Origin: an uncultured Lachnospiraceae bacterium
Lineage (GTDB): Bacteria; Bacillota; Clostridia; Lachnospirales; Lachnospiraceae
Length of the DNA: 64,000 nt
NCBI GenBank assembly: GCA_910586755.1
Contig: CAJUJM010000024.1
Span: forward strand, 1 to 64,000
Direction: 5' to 3'
The first letter of the stretch is position 1. Each line of letters opens with the position of its first letter. Positions 8,933-16,993 of this stretch are shown here, one piece after another. The notes under the pieces are model-generated. The model was given only the letters and a program-made list of their open reading frames with translations. It made no database searches and had not been told where the DNA came from. The position numbers were made by a program, and so were the translations under genes.

Positions 8933-10129
8933 ATGATGAAAAAAAGACTTTTGGCAGTAGCTATGGCCGGCGTTATGGCAATGAGCCTGGCAGCTTGCGG
9001 AGGTTCTAACGAGGCAGCTGCTACCACTGCAGCACCGGCAGCGCCGGCAGCAACGGAAGCTCCCGCAGGGGAGGAGGCTAAAGCTCCGGAGACAGACGCT
9101 CCTGCAGCTGAGGCAGTTGATTTGGATGTAGCAGTATTCTACTACACCTACAGCGACACCTATATTTCCAGTGTACGTACCGCTCTGGATGCCGCTTTAA
9201 CCGATGCTGGTATTAAGTTCCAGAACTACGACAGCAACAGCAACCAGACCACCCAGAACGAGCAGATTGATACTGCTATTTCTCAGGGGGCTAACCTGTT
9301 AATCGTTAATATCGTTACTTCCGGTTCTGTAGATGCATCTCAGGCAATTGTGGACAAGGCGTCTACAGCTGGTATTCCCGTAATCTTCTTCAACCGTGCA
9401 GTTGAGTCTGACGAGGATGAGGGTAAGGTATTAGGTTCTTATGACAAGTGTGCATTCGTTGGTACAGATGCCCCTGAGGCAGGCCATATGCAGGGCAAGA
9501 TGATCGGCGATTACGTTCTGGAGAACTTTGACACCATCGACTTAAACGGCGACGGCACCATCAGCTATGCTATGTTCATGGGCCAGCTGGGCAACGTAGA
9601 GGCTATCTACAGAACTCAGTACGGCGTTGAGGACGCAGACGCTGTCCTGACTGCAGCAGGCAAGCCCGCTCTTTCCTATTTTGATGCTTCCAACTCTGAC
9701 AAGTATCAGGTAGACCAGGAAGGCAACTGGAGCGCAACCGCAGCAAACAACTATATGAACACCAACCTGGCACAGTACAACGAAGATAACAACAACATGA
9801 TCGAGATCGTTATCTGCAATAACGATGGTATGGCTGAGGGCGTTGTTACTGCTCTTAATGACAAGGGCTACAACTTAGGCACTGACGGTTCCGTTACCAT
9901 TCCGGTATTCGGAGTAGACGCTACCGACGCTGCCAAGCAGTTAATCGCTGACGGCAAGATGACCGGCACCATCAAGCAGGATGCAGAAGGTATGGCAAAC
10001 GGTATTGCTTACTTAGCTAAGAACGTAGGCGCTGGCAAGGAATTAATGGCAGACACCGGCGACTTCAATATCTCTGAGAAGGTAAGCAACAAGATTTACA
10101 TCCCGTATGCAACTTATACTGGTGAATAA
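8933..10129 (+). CDS. mglB: Galactose/glucose-type ABC substrate-binding lipoprotein
   Basis: This 398-aa binding protein feeds MglAC. The start at ATG 8933 (MMKKRLL) follows GAGGAGG at 8921-8927. The signal peptide ends in the lipobox SLAAC, followed by a low-complexity Ala/Pro/Thr/Glu linker and then the Peripla_BP_4 domain. DLNGDGTIS (residues 203-211) matches the EF-hand-like calcium loop of galactose/glucose-binding MglB, which strongly favours this family over ribose binders. Its codon use, rich in GAC, AAC and GGC, suggests high expression. A terminator hairpin between this gene and mglA would make the binding protein more abundant than the transporter. Confidence 0.9.
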   Translation: MMKKRLLAVAMAGVMAMSLAACGGSNEAAATTAAPAAPAATEAPAGEEAKAPETDAPAAEAVDLDVAVFYYTYSDTYISSVRTALDAALTDAGIKFQNYDSNSNQTTQNEQIDTAISQGANLLIVNIVTSGSVDASQAIVDKASTAGIPVIFFNRAVESDEDEGKVLGSYDKCAFVGTDAPEAGHMQGKMIGDYVLENFDTIDLNGDGTISYAMFMGQLGNVEAIYRTQYGVEDADAVLTAAGKPALSYFDASNSDKYQVDQEGNWSATAANNYMNTNLAQYNEDNNNMIEIVICNNDGMAEGVVTALNDKGYNLGTDGSVTIPVFGVDATDAAKQLIADGKMTGTIKQDAEGMANGIAYLAKNVGAGKELMADTGDFNISEKVSNKIYIPYATYTGE

Positions 10130-10161
10130 TGACGAAATGCCGATAGTTTAAAAGAAAATAC

Positions 10162-10197
10162 TTTAAGCGGCTGTCGTTTCGGCGGCAGCCGCTTAAA
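10162..10197 (+). terminator. Intercistronic terminator between mglB and mglA
   Basis: A perfect 12-bp stem, tttaagcggctg (10162-10173) with cagccgcttaaa (10186-10197), is followed by a U-rich tract (ttttttctt). Partial read-through would lower mglAC relative to mglB. Confidence 0.85.
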
Positions 10198-10226
10198 TTT
10201 TTTCTTAGAGAAAGGGGATTCAGGGA

Positions 10227-11726
10227 ATGGGACAGCAGGACGTTTTGCTGCAGATGACAGACATCTGTAAGGAGTTTCCGGGCGTAAAGGCGTTAGACCA
10301 TGTCTCCCTGACGGTTCGCAAGGGAACTGTTCATGCATTGATGGGGGAAAATGGAGCAGGAAAATCTACGTTGATGAAGTGCTTGTTCGGCATGTATGCC
10401 AAGAATAGCGGACATATCTACCTGGAAGGAAAAGAGGTAAACTTTAAAAGCTCGAAGGAAGCCCTGGAAAACGGGGTTGCCATGGTGCACCAGGAACTAA
10501 ATCAGGCTTTAAAGCGCAATGTTATGGATAACTTGTGGCTGGGCCGTTATCCCAAAAAGGGCATCATGGTAGATGAAAAGAAAATGCTGGCAGATACCAA
10601 AGCGGTATTCGATGAATTGGGAATTTCCGTGGATCCAAAGCGGATTATGAGTACTATGCCGGTTTCCCAGAGACAGATGGCAGAGATTGCCAAGGCTGTT
10701 TCTTTTAACTCGAAAATAATTGTATTTGATGAGCCCACTTCCTCTCTGACGGAGGAAGAGGTTGAGCATCTGTTTAAGATCATCAATATGCTTCGCGACA
10801 GAGGCTGCGGCATCATTTATATTTCTCATAAGATGGCAGAGATTCTGCGGATCGCAGATGACATTACAGTTATGCGGGACGGCACCTGGGTGGCCACCGA
10901 GCCGGCTTCCAACATGACTATGGATAAGATTATCCGCCTTATGGTAGGCCGCGAACTGGGAAATCAGTTCCCGCCTAAGGATAATAATCCCGGAGAAGTT
11001 GCTCTGGAAGTAGAACATCTTACCGCTCAATATTCTCTGCTCAAGGATGTTTCTTTTAAAGTGAAAAAGGGCGAGATCGTAGGTCTGGCAGGTCTGGACG
11101 GCAGCGGCCGTACCGAGACCCTGGAAAATATTTTCGGGGTTGCCACCAGAAAATCCGGAACCATCAAGCTGGACGGGAAACAGGTATTAAACCGAAACGC
11201 CCGGGAGTCCATCAAAAACGGATTTGCCCTTCTGACAGAGGAGCGCCGTGCCACCGGTATTTTCGGTATCTTAAATATCAGGGAGAACACGGTTATCTCC
11301 AGCTTAAAGAAACATAAAAAAATCGGTCCATTTTTAAACGAGGCTTCCATGAAAAAGGATACTCAGTGGTCCATTGACGCCATGAGAACCAAGACTCCTA
11401 CTCAGGAGACCAAGATTCGCTCTTTATCGGGAGGTAACCAGCAGAAGGTTATTCTGGGAAGATGGCTCTTGACAGAGCCTGAGGTTCTGCTTTTAGATGA
11501 ACCTACCAGAGGGATTGACGTAGGCGCAAAGTATGAGATTTATCAGCTGATTATCGACCTGGCTAAGAGAGGCAAGGTGGTAATGATGGTATCATCTGAG
11601 ATGCCGGAACTGTTAGGTGTCTGCGACCGAATCCTGGTTATGTCAGGAGGACGTCTGGCAGGCGAAGTAGATGCAAGGAATACTACTCAGGAAGAGATCA
11701 TGACTCTTGCTGCAAAATATGTATAG
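10227..11726 (+). CDS. mglA: Galactose/methyl-galactoside ABC transporter ATP-binding protein
   Basis: This 499-aa protein has two tandem ABC ATPase domains, as in MglA/RbsA. The first has Walker A GENGAGKST (about 40-48), signature VSQRQM and Walker B IIVFDEPTSSLT. The second has a degenerate Walker A (GLDGSGRTE), signature LSGGNQQK and Walker B VLLLDEPTRGID, the usual asymmetry in this family. ATG 10227 follows a purine-rich aagggga some distance upstream. It is cotranscribed with mglC and powers galactoside import. Confidence 0.92.
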   Translation: MGQQDVLLQMTDICKEFPGVKALDHVSLTVRKGTVHALMGENGAGKSTLMKCLFGMYAKNSGHIYLEGKEVNFKSSKEALENGVAMVHQELNQALKRNVMDNLWLGRYPKKGIMVDEKKMLADTKAVFDELGISVDPKRIMSTMPVSQRQMAEIAKAVSFNSKIIVFDEPTSSLTEEEVEHLFKIINMLRDRGCGIIYISHKMAEILRIADDITVMRDGTWVATEPASNMTMDKIIRLMVGRELGNQFPPKDNNPGEVALEVEHLTAQYSLLKDVSFKVKKGEIVGLAGLDGSGRTETLENIFGVATRKSGTIKLDGKQVLNRNARESIKNGFALLTEERRATGIFGILNIRENTVISSLKKHKKIGPFLNEASMKKDTQWSIDAMRTKTPTQETKIRSLSGGNQQKVILGRWLLTEPEVLLLDEPTRGIDVGAKYEIYQLIIDLAKRGKVVMMVSSEMPELLGVCDRILVMSGGRLAGEVDARNTTQEEIMTLAAKYV

Positions 11727-11741
11727 GGGAGGCCGGATTTC

Positions 11742-12812
11742 ATGAAATTTGCAACCAATATTAATACAAAGATAGATGCCTATAAGGCTTTGGACAGCAA
11801 GGATAAAAAGACCTTTTGGAAGGAATTGCTGCTGAACAATGCAATGTACATCCTGCTGATTATTGCGATTATTTATACCTGCGCTCAGAATCCCAAGTTC
11901 CTGGGCACCCGTTCTATCGTAAATATTATCAGCCTTTCTGCGGCAAACCTGCCTATTGCATGCGGTATTGCGGGATGTATTGTTTTAACCGGTACTGACC
12001 TTTCTGCAGGCCGTGTTGTTGGTTTGACTGCATGTATTTCAGCATCCCTGCTGCAGGCGGTGACTTACGGCAGTAAGATGTTCCCTGACTTACCGGTGGT
12101 TCCGATTCCGGTAGTAATTCTGGCCGTTCTCATTGTAGGCGGCATTGTAGGATGGGTCAATGGCTTTTTCGTAGCAAAGTTTCAGCTCCATCCCTTTATT
12201 GTTACCCTGGCAACACAGCTCATTGTGTACGGCACATTGTTGGTTTATATTATGACCAATGGAAATAATGGTCAGCCCCTTTCCGGTCTGGACGATTCTT
12301 TCAAAAACTTTGTAACCGGAAGTATTCTTAAGATTGGCGATGTTCCCATTCCCAACTATGTTTGGTACGGCTTAATCGTAGTCGTTATCATGTGGTTTAT
12401 CTGGAATAAGACCACCTTTGGTAAAAATATGTTTGCGGTAGGTTCCAACCCGGAAGCCGCCAACGTTTCTGGTGTTAATGTTATGAAGACCACCATTCTG
12501 GTACATACCCTGGCAGGTATGATGTACGGAATTACCGGTTTCATTGAGTCTGCACGTATTGGTTCCAATACTGCCAACACCGGTTTGAACTATGAGTGTG
12601 ATGCCATTGCAGCCTGCGTTATCGGCGGCGTATCCTTTGTAGGTGGTACTGGTAAGATCAGCGGCGTGGTACTGGGAGTATTCCTGCTTCGTATTATCTT
12701 CGTAGCATTGAACTTCCTTTCCATTAACGCAAACCTTCAGTATATTATCAAAGGCCTTATCATCCTGATTGCATGTGCAATTGATATGAGAAAGTATCTG
12801 GTTCGCAAGTAA
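11742..12812 (+). CDS. mglC: Galactose/methyl-galactoside ABC transporter permease
   Basis: This 356-aa protein of the RbsC/MglC (BPD_transp_2) family has about nine hydrophobic segments and the family sequences GTDLSAGRVVGLTA and NTGLNYECDAIAACVIGG; the latter precedes the coupling region for MglA. The gene starts 15 bases after mglA. It forms the membrane channel of the importer, and a terminator follows. Confidence 0.9.
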   Translation: MKFATNINTKIDAYKALDSKDKKTFWKELLLNNAMYILLIIAIIYTCAQNPKFLGTRSIVNIISLSAANLPIACGIAGCIVLTGTDLSAGRVVGLTACISASLLQAVTYGSKMFPDLPVVPIPVVILAVLIVGGIVGWVNGFFVAKFQLHPFIVTLATQLIVYGTLLVYIMTNGNNGQPLSGLDDSFKNFVTGSILKIGDVPIPNYVWYGLIVVVIMWFIWNKTTFGKNMFAVGSNPEAANVSGVNVMKTTILVHTLAGMMYGITGFIESARIGSNTANTGLNYECDAIAACVIGGVSFVGGTGKISGVVLGVFLLRIIFVALNFLSINANLQYIIKGLIILIACAIDMRKYLVRK

Positions 12813-12826
12813 ATTTTACAACAATG

Positions 12827-12848
12827 GGGGGATGTCACAGCATCCCCC
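12827..12848 (+). terminator. Terminator after mglC
   Basis: Stem gggggatg (12827-12834) with catccccc (12841-12848), loop tcacag, followed by ttctg. The following gene starts only 20 bases later, so read-through is possible. Confidence 0.65.
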
Positions 12849-12868
12849 TTCTGCATTTGTAGGTAAAT

Positions 12869-13447
12869 ATGGAAGAGATTAAAAAGAAAAAATGGTTTGG
12901 CAGAGGCATTTACGGCAGTAAAGACGTACCCATCAAAATCCTGGATCGGCTCATTGCCGGTCTGATTATTGCAGCAGTAGTACTGACCATTGCCTTTACG
13001 GTAAACGGTGGGTATTATGTATATTTTGACACCACAGGCGGCACAGAGATTGAGAGTCAGAAGCTGCGCTACGGAGAATTGGTGAAAAAGCCTGAGGATC
13101 CGGTGCGCCCCGGCTATGAATTTAACGGCTGGATATTTGGGGAGGAAGAGTATCCCTGGAGTTTTGGCGCTGACAAAGTGCAGGGAGAGATGACCCTGAT
13201 AGCCCAGTGGAGGCCGGCTAAGATCCTGGTGAAGTTTGACCTGGATGGAGGAGCAATAGACGGCAAGGACGAAGCAGAGGATATCCAGGTAACCTTTGGA
13301 GAACCATATGGAAATCTGCCGGTTCCCCAAAAAGAGGGATTTACCTTTGATGGCTGGATTTACAGCGGTATGGTAATTGATGAGGCAGTCGTTGTTACCA
13401 TGACAGGAGAGCATGTGTTGACTGCCCGCTGGAAACCAGCAGTCTGA
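12869..13447 (+). CDS. Membrane-anchored protein with two InlB/Flg_new-type repeats
   Basis: This 192-aa protein has a short basic cytoplasmic N-terminus (KKKKWFGRG), one transmembrane helix at about 28-48, then two Listeria-Bacteroides (InlB B-repeat) modules. Each has the pattern V-x-FD-x-x-GG...G-x-x-F-x-GW...A-x-W: YFDTTGG/EFNGW/LIAQW and KFDLDGG/TFDGW/LTARW. Such modules form small beta-grasp units on secreted or surface proteins. No LPXTG motif is present, so it stays anchored by the N-terminal helix. It follows mglC closely, but a role in sugar uptake is not shown by sequence. Confidence 0.75.
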   Translation: MEEIKKKKWFGRGIYGSKDVPIKILDRLIAGLIIAAVVLTIAFTVNGGYYVYFDTTGGTEIESQKLRYGELVKKPEDPVRPGYEFNGWIFGEEEYPWSFGADKVQGEMTLIAQWRPAKILVKFDLDGGAIDGKDEAEDIQVTFGEPYGNLPVPQKEGFTFDGWIYSGMVIDEAVVVTMTGEHVLTARWKPAV

Positions 13448-13587
13448 TTTTGGAAGAAAATGGGAAAAACTCCGTTTCTTTACGAAAGTTTTACACAAAC
13501 TTGACTTTTATAATGAGCAACTTCCTGCTATAATAAAGCGGTAGAAACAGATACTGTATTGGGAAGCACAATAAAAGGAGAGAAATC

Positions 13588-13791
13588 GTGGAAACTCAGA
13601 ATAGCTGGAGCGCCTGCCTGCGGACAGTGCTGCTGGTAATGATTGGTTTAGCAATTGTATTTGGATTTATGTGTGCAGGCGGCGGAGGCGAAGCTGCATT
13701 ATATGGAATGTTAGGCGGCCTGATGATTGGAGGTATCCTTGGAGGATTTTACCTGCTGATGTTATTGATGGCCTATCGAAGAAAAAAATAA
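13588..13791 (+). CDS. Small two-helix membrane protein with GTG start
   Basis: This 67-aa protein has two hydrophobic segments (about 10-29 and 38-60, the second Gly-rich: GMLGGLMIGGILGGF) and a basic RRKK end. GTG at 13588 follows AAGGAG at 13575-13580. A TATAAT at 13529-13534 could be its -10, but the TTGACT at 13501-13506 is 22 bases away, longer than usual. The function is unknown. The Gly zipper and the terminator that follows support a real gene. Confidence 0.6.
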   Translation: METQNSWSACLRTVLLVMIGLAIVFGFMCAGGGGEAALYGMLGGLMIGGILGGFYLLMLLMAYRRKK

Positions 13792-13802
13792 GAAACAGAA
13801 TA

Positions 13803-13845
13803 CCAGCTCTCAAGAGAAGCCTTTGATTCTTCTTTTGGGGGCTGG
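13803..13845. terminator. Hairpin between converging genes
   Basis: ccagc...aagagaag pairs with cttctttt...gctgg (about 13803-13819 with 13829-13845), including one G-T pair and a small internal loop. It can serve both the small membrane gene and the minus-strand nuclease gene. Confidence 0.6.
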
Positions 13846-13872
13846 TTGCATTTTGCGGCATTCGTATCTTAC

Positions 13873-15144
13873 TCATCCTTCCAGAATCCCCAAAATCCAG
13901 TTTATCCACCCCTTAACCGTAGAAGCGCGGCGGGTAAAAGTGCTTTTCGATTCCATGCGGTAGAGACCGGACTGGCGCATAATGTCCACGATTACAGGAG
14001 TATCAGGCATTTGCCTGCAGTTGAGATACAGGGTGAAAACCTCCCGAAAAGCTTTATGCATAAGGATTCGGGAAGCAATTTGAATCAGGCGTTCCTTATA
14101 GGGGAGATTCATAATACAGTAACCATCAGAGGAAAGCTGAAACAGGATATTTCTATACTCATCCTGGCCTTTTTGGATAAAACCCAGATACCGCCCTGCA
14201 TCTGTATAATAATTTGTCTGCCGCTGATCAAAAGCGTACTGGGAAGTAATATCCTGCCTGGTCATGGGTTTTTCTGCCAATAGCTCCATAAGGTTGATAA
14301 TACGGGGCATACTGTCGGCCTGGGGGAAGGGAATTTCCGGTTCTGGAACCAGAGGAAGGCCGGGAAGCAAACGGGCAATGTCTTCCAGGCGGATACCGGC
14401 AGCGATTACATAATTTTTTTGTTTCACCAACCGAAGGGAATTGTAGTTGAAGGGCTGGTCAAATTGATATTGGTATAGCTGGAAAACACCGTTTGAAAAG
14501 ATTAAAAATACCGTTTTTACCGGTTTCATTACCCGGCTGCTCCAGACCCGGTAGGGATAATAAAGCTGACGTATTAAAAAATCCTCGGACAGATCCCGCT
14601 TTGCTTCAAACAAGGAGAGGAAACGATTTCCCTCATAAGCAGCATCAATTTCAATTTGAGAGTTGGATACAAAAACCTGACGGCTTCCCCAGGCAGTATC
14701 AACAAAAAAACCGAACTGGCCGGAGCTCATGCGCCCGCTGACAGTAGGCAGGATAATGGCTTCCTCCAAAAAATCGTGAAGGATCCCGCAGGCATAGGCG
14801 CAGTTCAGGGCAATGGCTTCGCTTACCAGAAACTGAGGACTCAGGCTCTGAAGGGAAAGCGGAACAGAAATGCGCTGTACCTGGCCGGAAGGCGGATCGA
14901 ATTCTTTGTATGCGGAAAAAGAGGAAATCACATAATCTCCCCGGGTAACAGGAAGGATGGATAAGCCATTTTGAGAAAAGACAGCAGGCAGATTTACTTT
15001 ATGGTCAAATTTGGTCATCAGCCGCGGTTCACGGAATTCTTTGATTTGACTGGCTGATATGAGAAAATGGCCATTTTGTCTTATCTCATCCAGAATGCGA
15101 TATTTTTCAAATAGATTTCCCCATGCCGTATCGTTAAGTCCCAT
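13873..15144 (-). CDS. Orphan type II restriction-enzyme-like protein
   Basis: This 423-aa protein resembles proteins annotated as type II restriction enzyme in Firmicutes: it has the N-terminal FEKYRILDEI segment, then EFREPRLMTKFDH. IEIDAAYEG followed by LFEAK (around residues 172-192) fits the D...E-x-K active site of PD-(D/E)XK endonucleases. The C-terminal part has a winged-helix-like region (MTRQDITSQYAFDQRQTNYYTDAGRYLG) that could bind DNA. No methyltransferase or specificity subunit is near, so it is either solitary, methyl-dependent, or not a classical restriction enzyme. AAGGAGGT precedes the ATG by about 14 bases, a little far. Confidence 0.65.
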   Translation of the reverse strand: MGLNDTAWGNLFEKYRILDEIRQNGHFLISASQIKEFREPRLMTKFDHKVNLPAVFSQNGLSILPVTRGDYVISSFSAYKEFDPPSGQVQRISVPLSLQSLSPQFLVSEAIALNCAYACGILHDFLEEAIILPTVSGRMSSGQFGFFVDTAWGSRQVFVSNSQIEIDAAYEGNRFLSLFEAKRDLSEDFLIRQLYYPYRVWSSRVMKPVKTVFLIFSNGVFQLYQYQFDQPFNYNSLRLVKQKNYVIAAGIRLEDIARLLPGLPLVPEPEIPFPQADSMPRIINLMELLAEKPMTRQDITSQYAFDQRQTNYYTDAGRYLGFIQKGQDEYRNILFQLSSDGYCIMNLPYKERLIQIASRILMHKAFREVFTLYLNCRQMPDTPVIVDIMRQSGLYRMESKSTFTRRASTVKGWINWILGILEG

Positions 15145-15185
15145 AGTTCAGAATCAATACCTCCTTGGTGCATTTACAGACAAAT

Positions 15186-15212
15186 CAGGCAGCGCCGTTT
15201 AAGCGCTGCCTG
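15186..15212 (-). terminator. Terminator of the hnd operon
   Basis: A perfect 10-bp stem, caggcagcgc (15186-15195) with gcgctgcctg (15203-15212), lies just past the hndD stop. On the minus strand it is followed by a short T-rich atttgtc. Confidence 0.7.
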
Positions 15213-15229
15213 AATCTCTGCCGGGAGCT

Positions 15230-16978
15230 TTAATGCTGATTAATCTCCCTCTTTACATAGGTAGTATGGAGCAGGTGGTGAGCCAGAGGACTGCCGGGCT
15301 TTCCTAAGTAGTTGTCATACAGCTCCTTAATATCCGGATTCTCATGGGACTTGCGAATGGAGTTGGCCTTATCGCTGTCATAGAGAACCTTTGCCCGCAG
15401 TGCGCGGATGTCAGTGGTGTTGCGAACCGGACCAGGCTGCTGGGGCTGGCCGCCGCCGTTTACACAGCCGCCGGGACATCCCATGATCTCAATAAAGTGG
15501 TAATCTGCCTCGCCGGATTTTACTTTATTTAACAATTCCCGTGCATTGCCTAAGCCGGAAGCAACGGCAACCTTTACATCCATACCGGCAACGTGGTAGG
15601 TAGCTTCCTTAATGCCCTGGGTTCCGCGAACCTCAACAAAGTCCAGGTTGGGAAGCTCTTCACCGGTTAAGGTTTCCACTGCGGTACGCAGCGCGGCTTC
15701 CATAACGCCTCCCGTAGCGCCAAAGATAACGCCGGCGCCGGTAGAACGTCCCATAGGATCGTCAAAGCTCTCATCCGGAAGGTCTAAGAAACGGATGCCG
15801 GCTTTCTTAATCATTCTGGCCAGTTCTCTGGTGGTCATGGAGTAATCTACATCCGGAACACCGTTGGCAGCCTGATCGTCGCGGCCAATCTCAAATTTCT
15901 TGGCAGTACAGGGCATTACGCTGACAGAAACAATATCCTTGGCGTCAATGCCAGCCTTGGCAGCATAGTAGGATTTTACAATAGCCCCGAACATCTGCTG
16001 GGGGGACTTACAGGAGGACAGGTTCTCGGTCATATCCGGGAAATAGTGCTCACAGTATTTAATCCATCCCGGAGAGCAGGAGGTAATCAGGGGCAGCTTG
16101 CCGCCGTTTTGAACCCGATCCAAAAATTCGTGTGCCTCTTCCATAATGGTTAAGTCTGCTGAGAAATCAGTGTCAAATACCTTGTCAAAGCCTAAGCGGC
16201 GCAGGGCAGCCGCCATTTTCCCTTCGGTGTTGGTGCCGATGGGAAGGCCGAATTCTTCGCCCAGAGCAGCCCGGACTGCCGGAGCAGTCTGTACCACAAC
16301 ATGCTTGGAGGGATCTGCAATGGCAGCGAAAATTTTATCGATATCACTCTTTTCCGTAAGAGCGCCGGTCGGACATACTGCGATACACTGTCCGCAGGAT
16401 ACGCAGGAGGTTTCGCCTAAGCCCATCTCAAAAGCAGAACCGATATGGGTATCAAAACCTCTCATGTTGGGGCCGATAACGCCGATTCCCTGAACGTTCT
16501 CACAGACTGCAGAACAGCGGCGGCACAAAATACACTTGCTGTTGTCGCGGATCATGTGGGCAGCGGAATCATCGATACAGGACGGAGTTATTGCGCCGTC
16601 GTAATAGCCTTCATCTTCCACACCTAAATTGTGGGCCAGCTCCTGAAGCTCACAGTGTCCGCTGCGGACGCAGGATAAGCAGGAACGGTTGTGATTGGAC
16701 AGTAATAACTGAACGGTTTTCTTTCTGGACTCCAATACCTTGGGGGTGTTGGTCCAGACTTCCATGCCTTCATTAATGGGATATACACAGGATGCCACTA
16801 AAGAGCGGGCTCCTTTTACTTCTACAACACATACACGGCATGCGCCGATCTCATTGATTTCCTTTAAGAAGCACAGGGTAGGAATCTCAATGTGGGCAAG
16901 TCTTGCAGCTTCCAGGATGGTGGAACCCTTTGGAGCGGAGACTTCTATGCCGTTGATTTTAATCGTAACGTTCTCCAT
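15230..16978 (-). CDS. hndD: NADH-linked [FeFe] hydrogenase catalytic subunit
   Basis: This 582-aa group A hydrogenase subunit makes H2 (or oxidises it) with electrons from NADH and reduced ferredoxin. It has an N-terminal [2Fe-2S] domain (C36, C47, C50, C64), a His-Cys [4Fe-4S] motif (HNRSCLSCVRSGHC), two [4Fe-4S] motifs (CILCRRCSAVC and CVSCGQCIAVC) and the H-cluster motifs. L1 reads TSCSPGW (299-305), L2 MPCTAK (Cys357), and L3 MGCPGGCVNGGG (Cys501, Cys505). L1 has Ser where the textbook TSCCPxW has its second Cys; I believe related NADH-linked enzymes share this, but it should be checked. It is the last gene of the operon. Confidence 0.92.
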   Translation of the reverse strand: MENVTIKINGIEVSAPKGSTILEAARLAHIEIPTLCFLKEINEIGACRVCVVEVKGARSLVASCVYPINEGMEVWTNTPKVLESRKKTVQLLLSNHNRSCLSCVRSGHCELQELAHNLGVEDEGYYDGAITPSCIDDSAAHMIRDNSKCILCRRCSAVCENVQGIGVIGPNMRGFDTHIGSAFEMGLGETSCVSCGQCIAVCPTGALTEKSDIDKIFAAIADPSKHVVVQTAPAVRAALGEEFGLPIGTNTEGKMAAALRRLGFDKVFDTDFSADLTIMEEAHEFLDRVQNGGKLPLITSCSPGWIKYCEHYFPDMTENLSSCKSPQQMFGAIVKSYYAAKAGIDAKDIVSVSVMPCTAKKFEIGRDDQAANGVPDVDYSMTTRELARMIKKAGIRFLDLPDESFDDPMGRSTGAGVIFGATGGVMEAALRTAVETLTGEELPNLDFVEVRGTQGIKEATYHVAGMDVKVAVASGLGNARELLNKVKSGEADYHFIEIMGCPGGCVNGGGQPQQPGPVRNTTDIRALRAKVLYDSDKANSIRKSHENPDIKELYDNYLGKPGSPLAHHLLHTTYVKREINQH

Positions 16979-16993
16979 ATGTTCTTTCCTCCC

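Noticed and set aside
12737..13498. A 253-codon open frame on the minus strand
   Set aside because: It lies opposite mglC's end and the InlB-repeat gene, has no ribosome binding site and no protein-like composition; it is a shadow.
13501..13534. TTGACT and TATAAT as a promoter for the small membrane gene
   Set aside because: The 22-base spacing is outside the usual range; only the -10 is mentioned with that gene.
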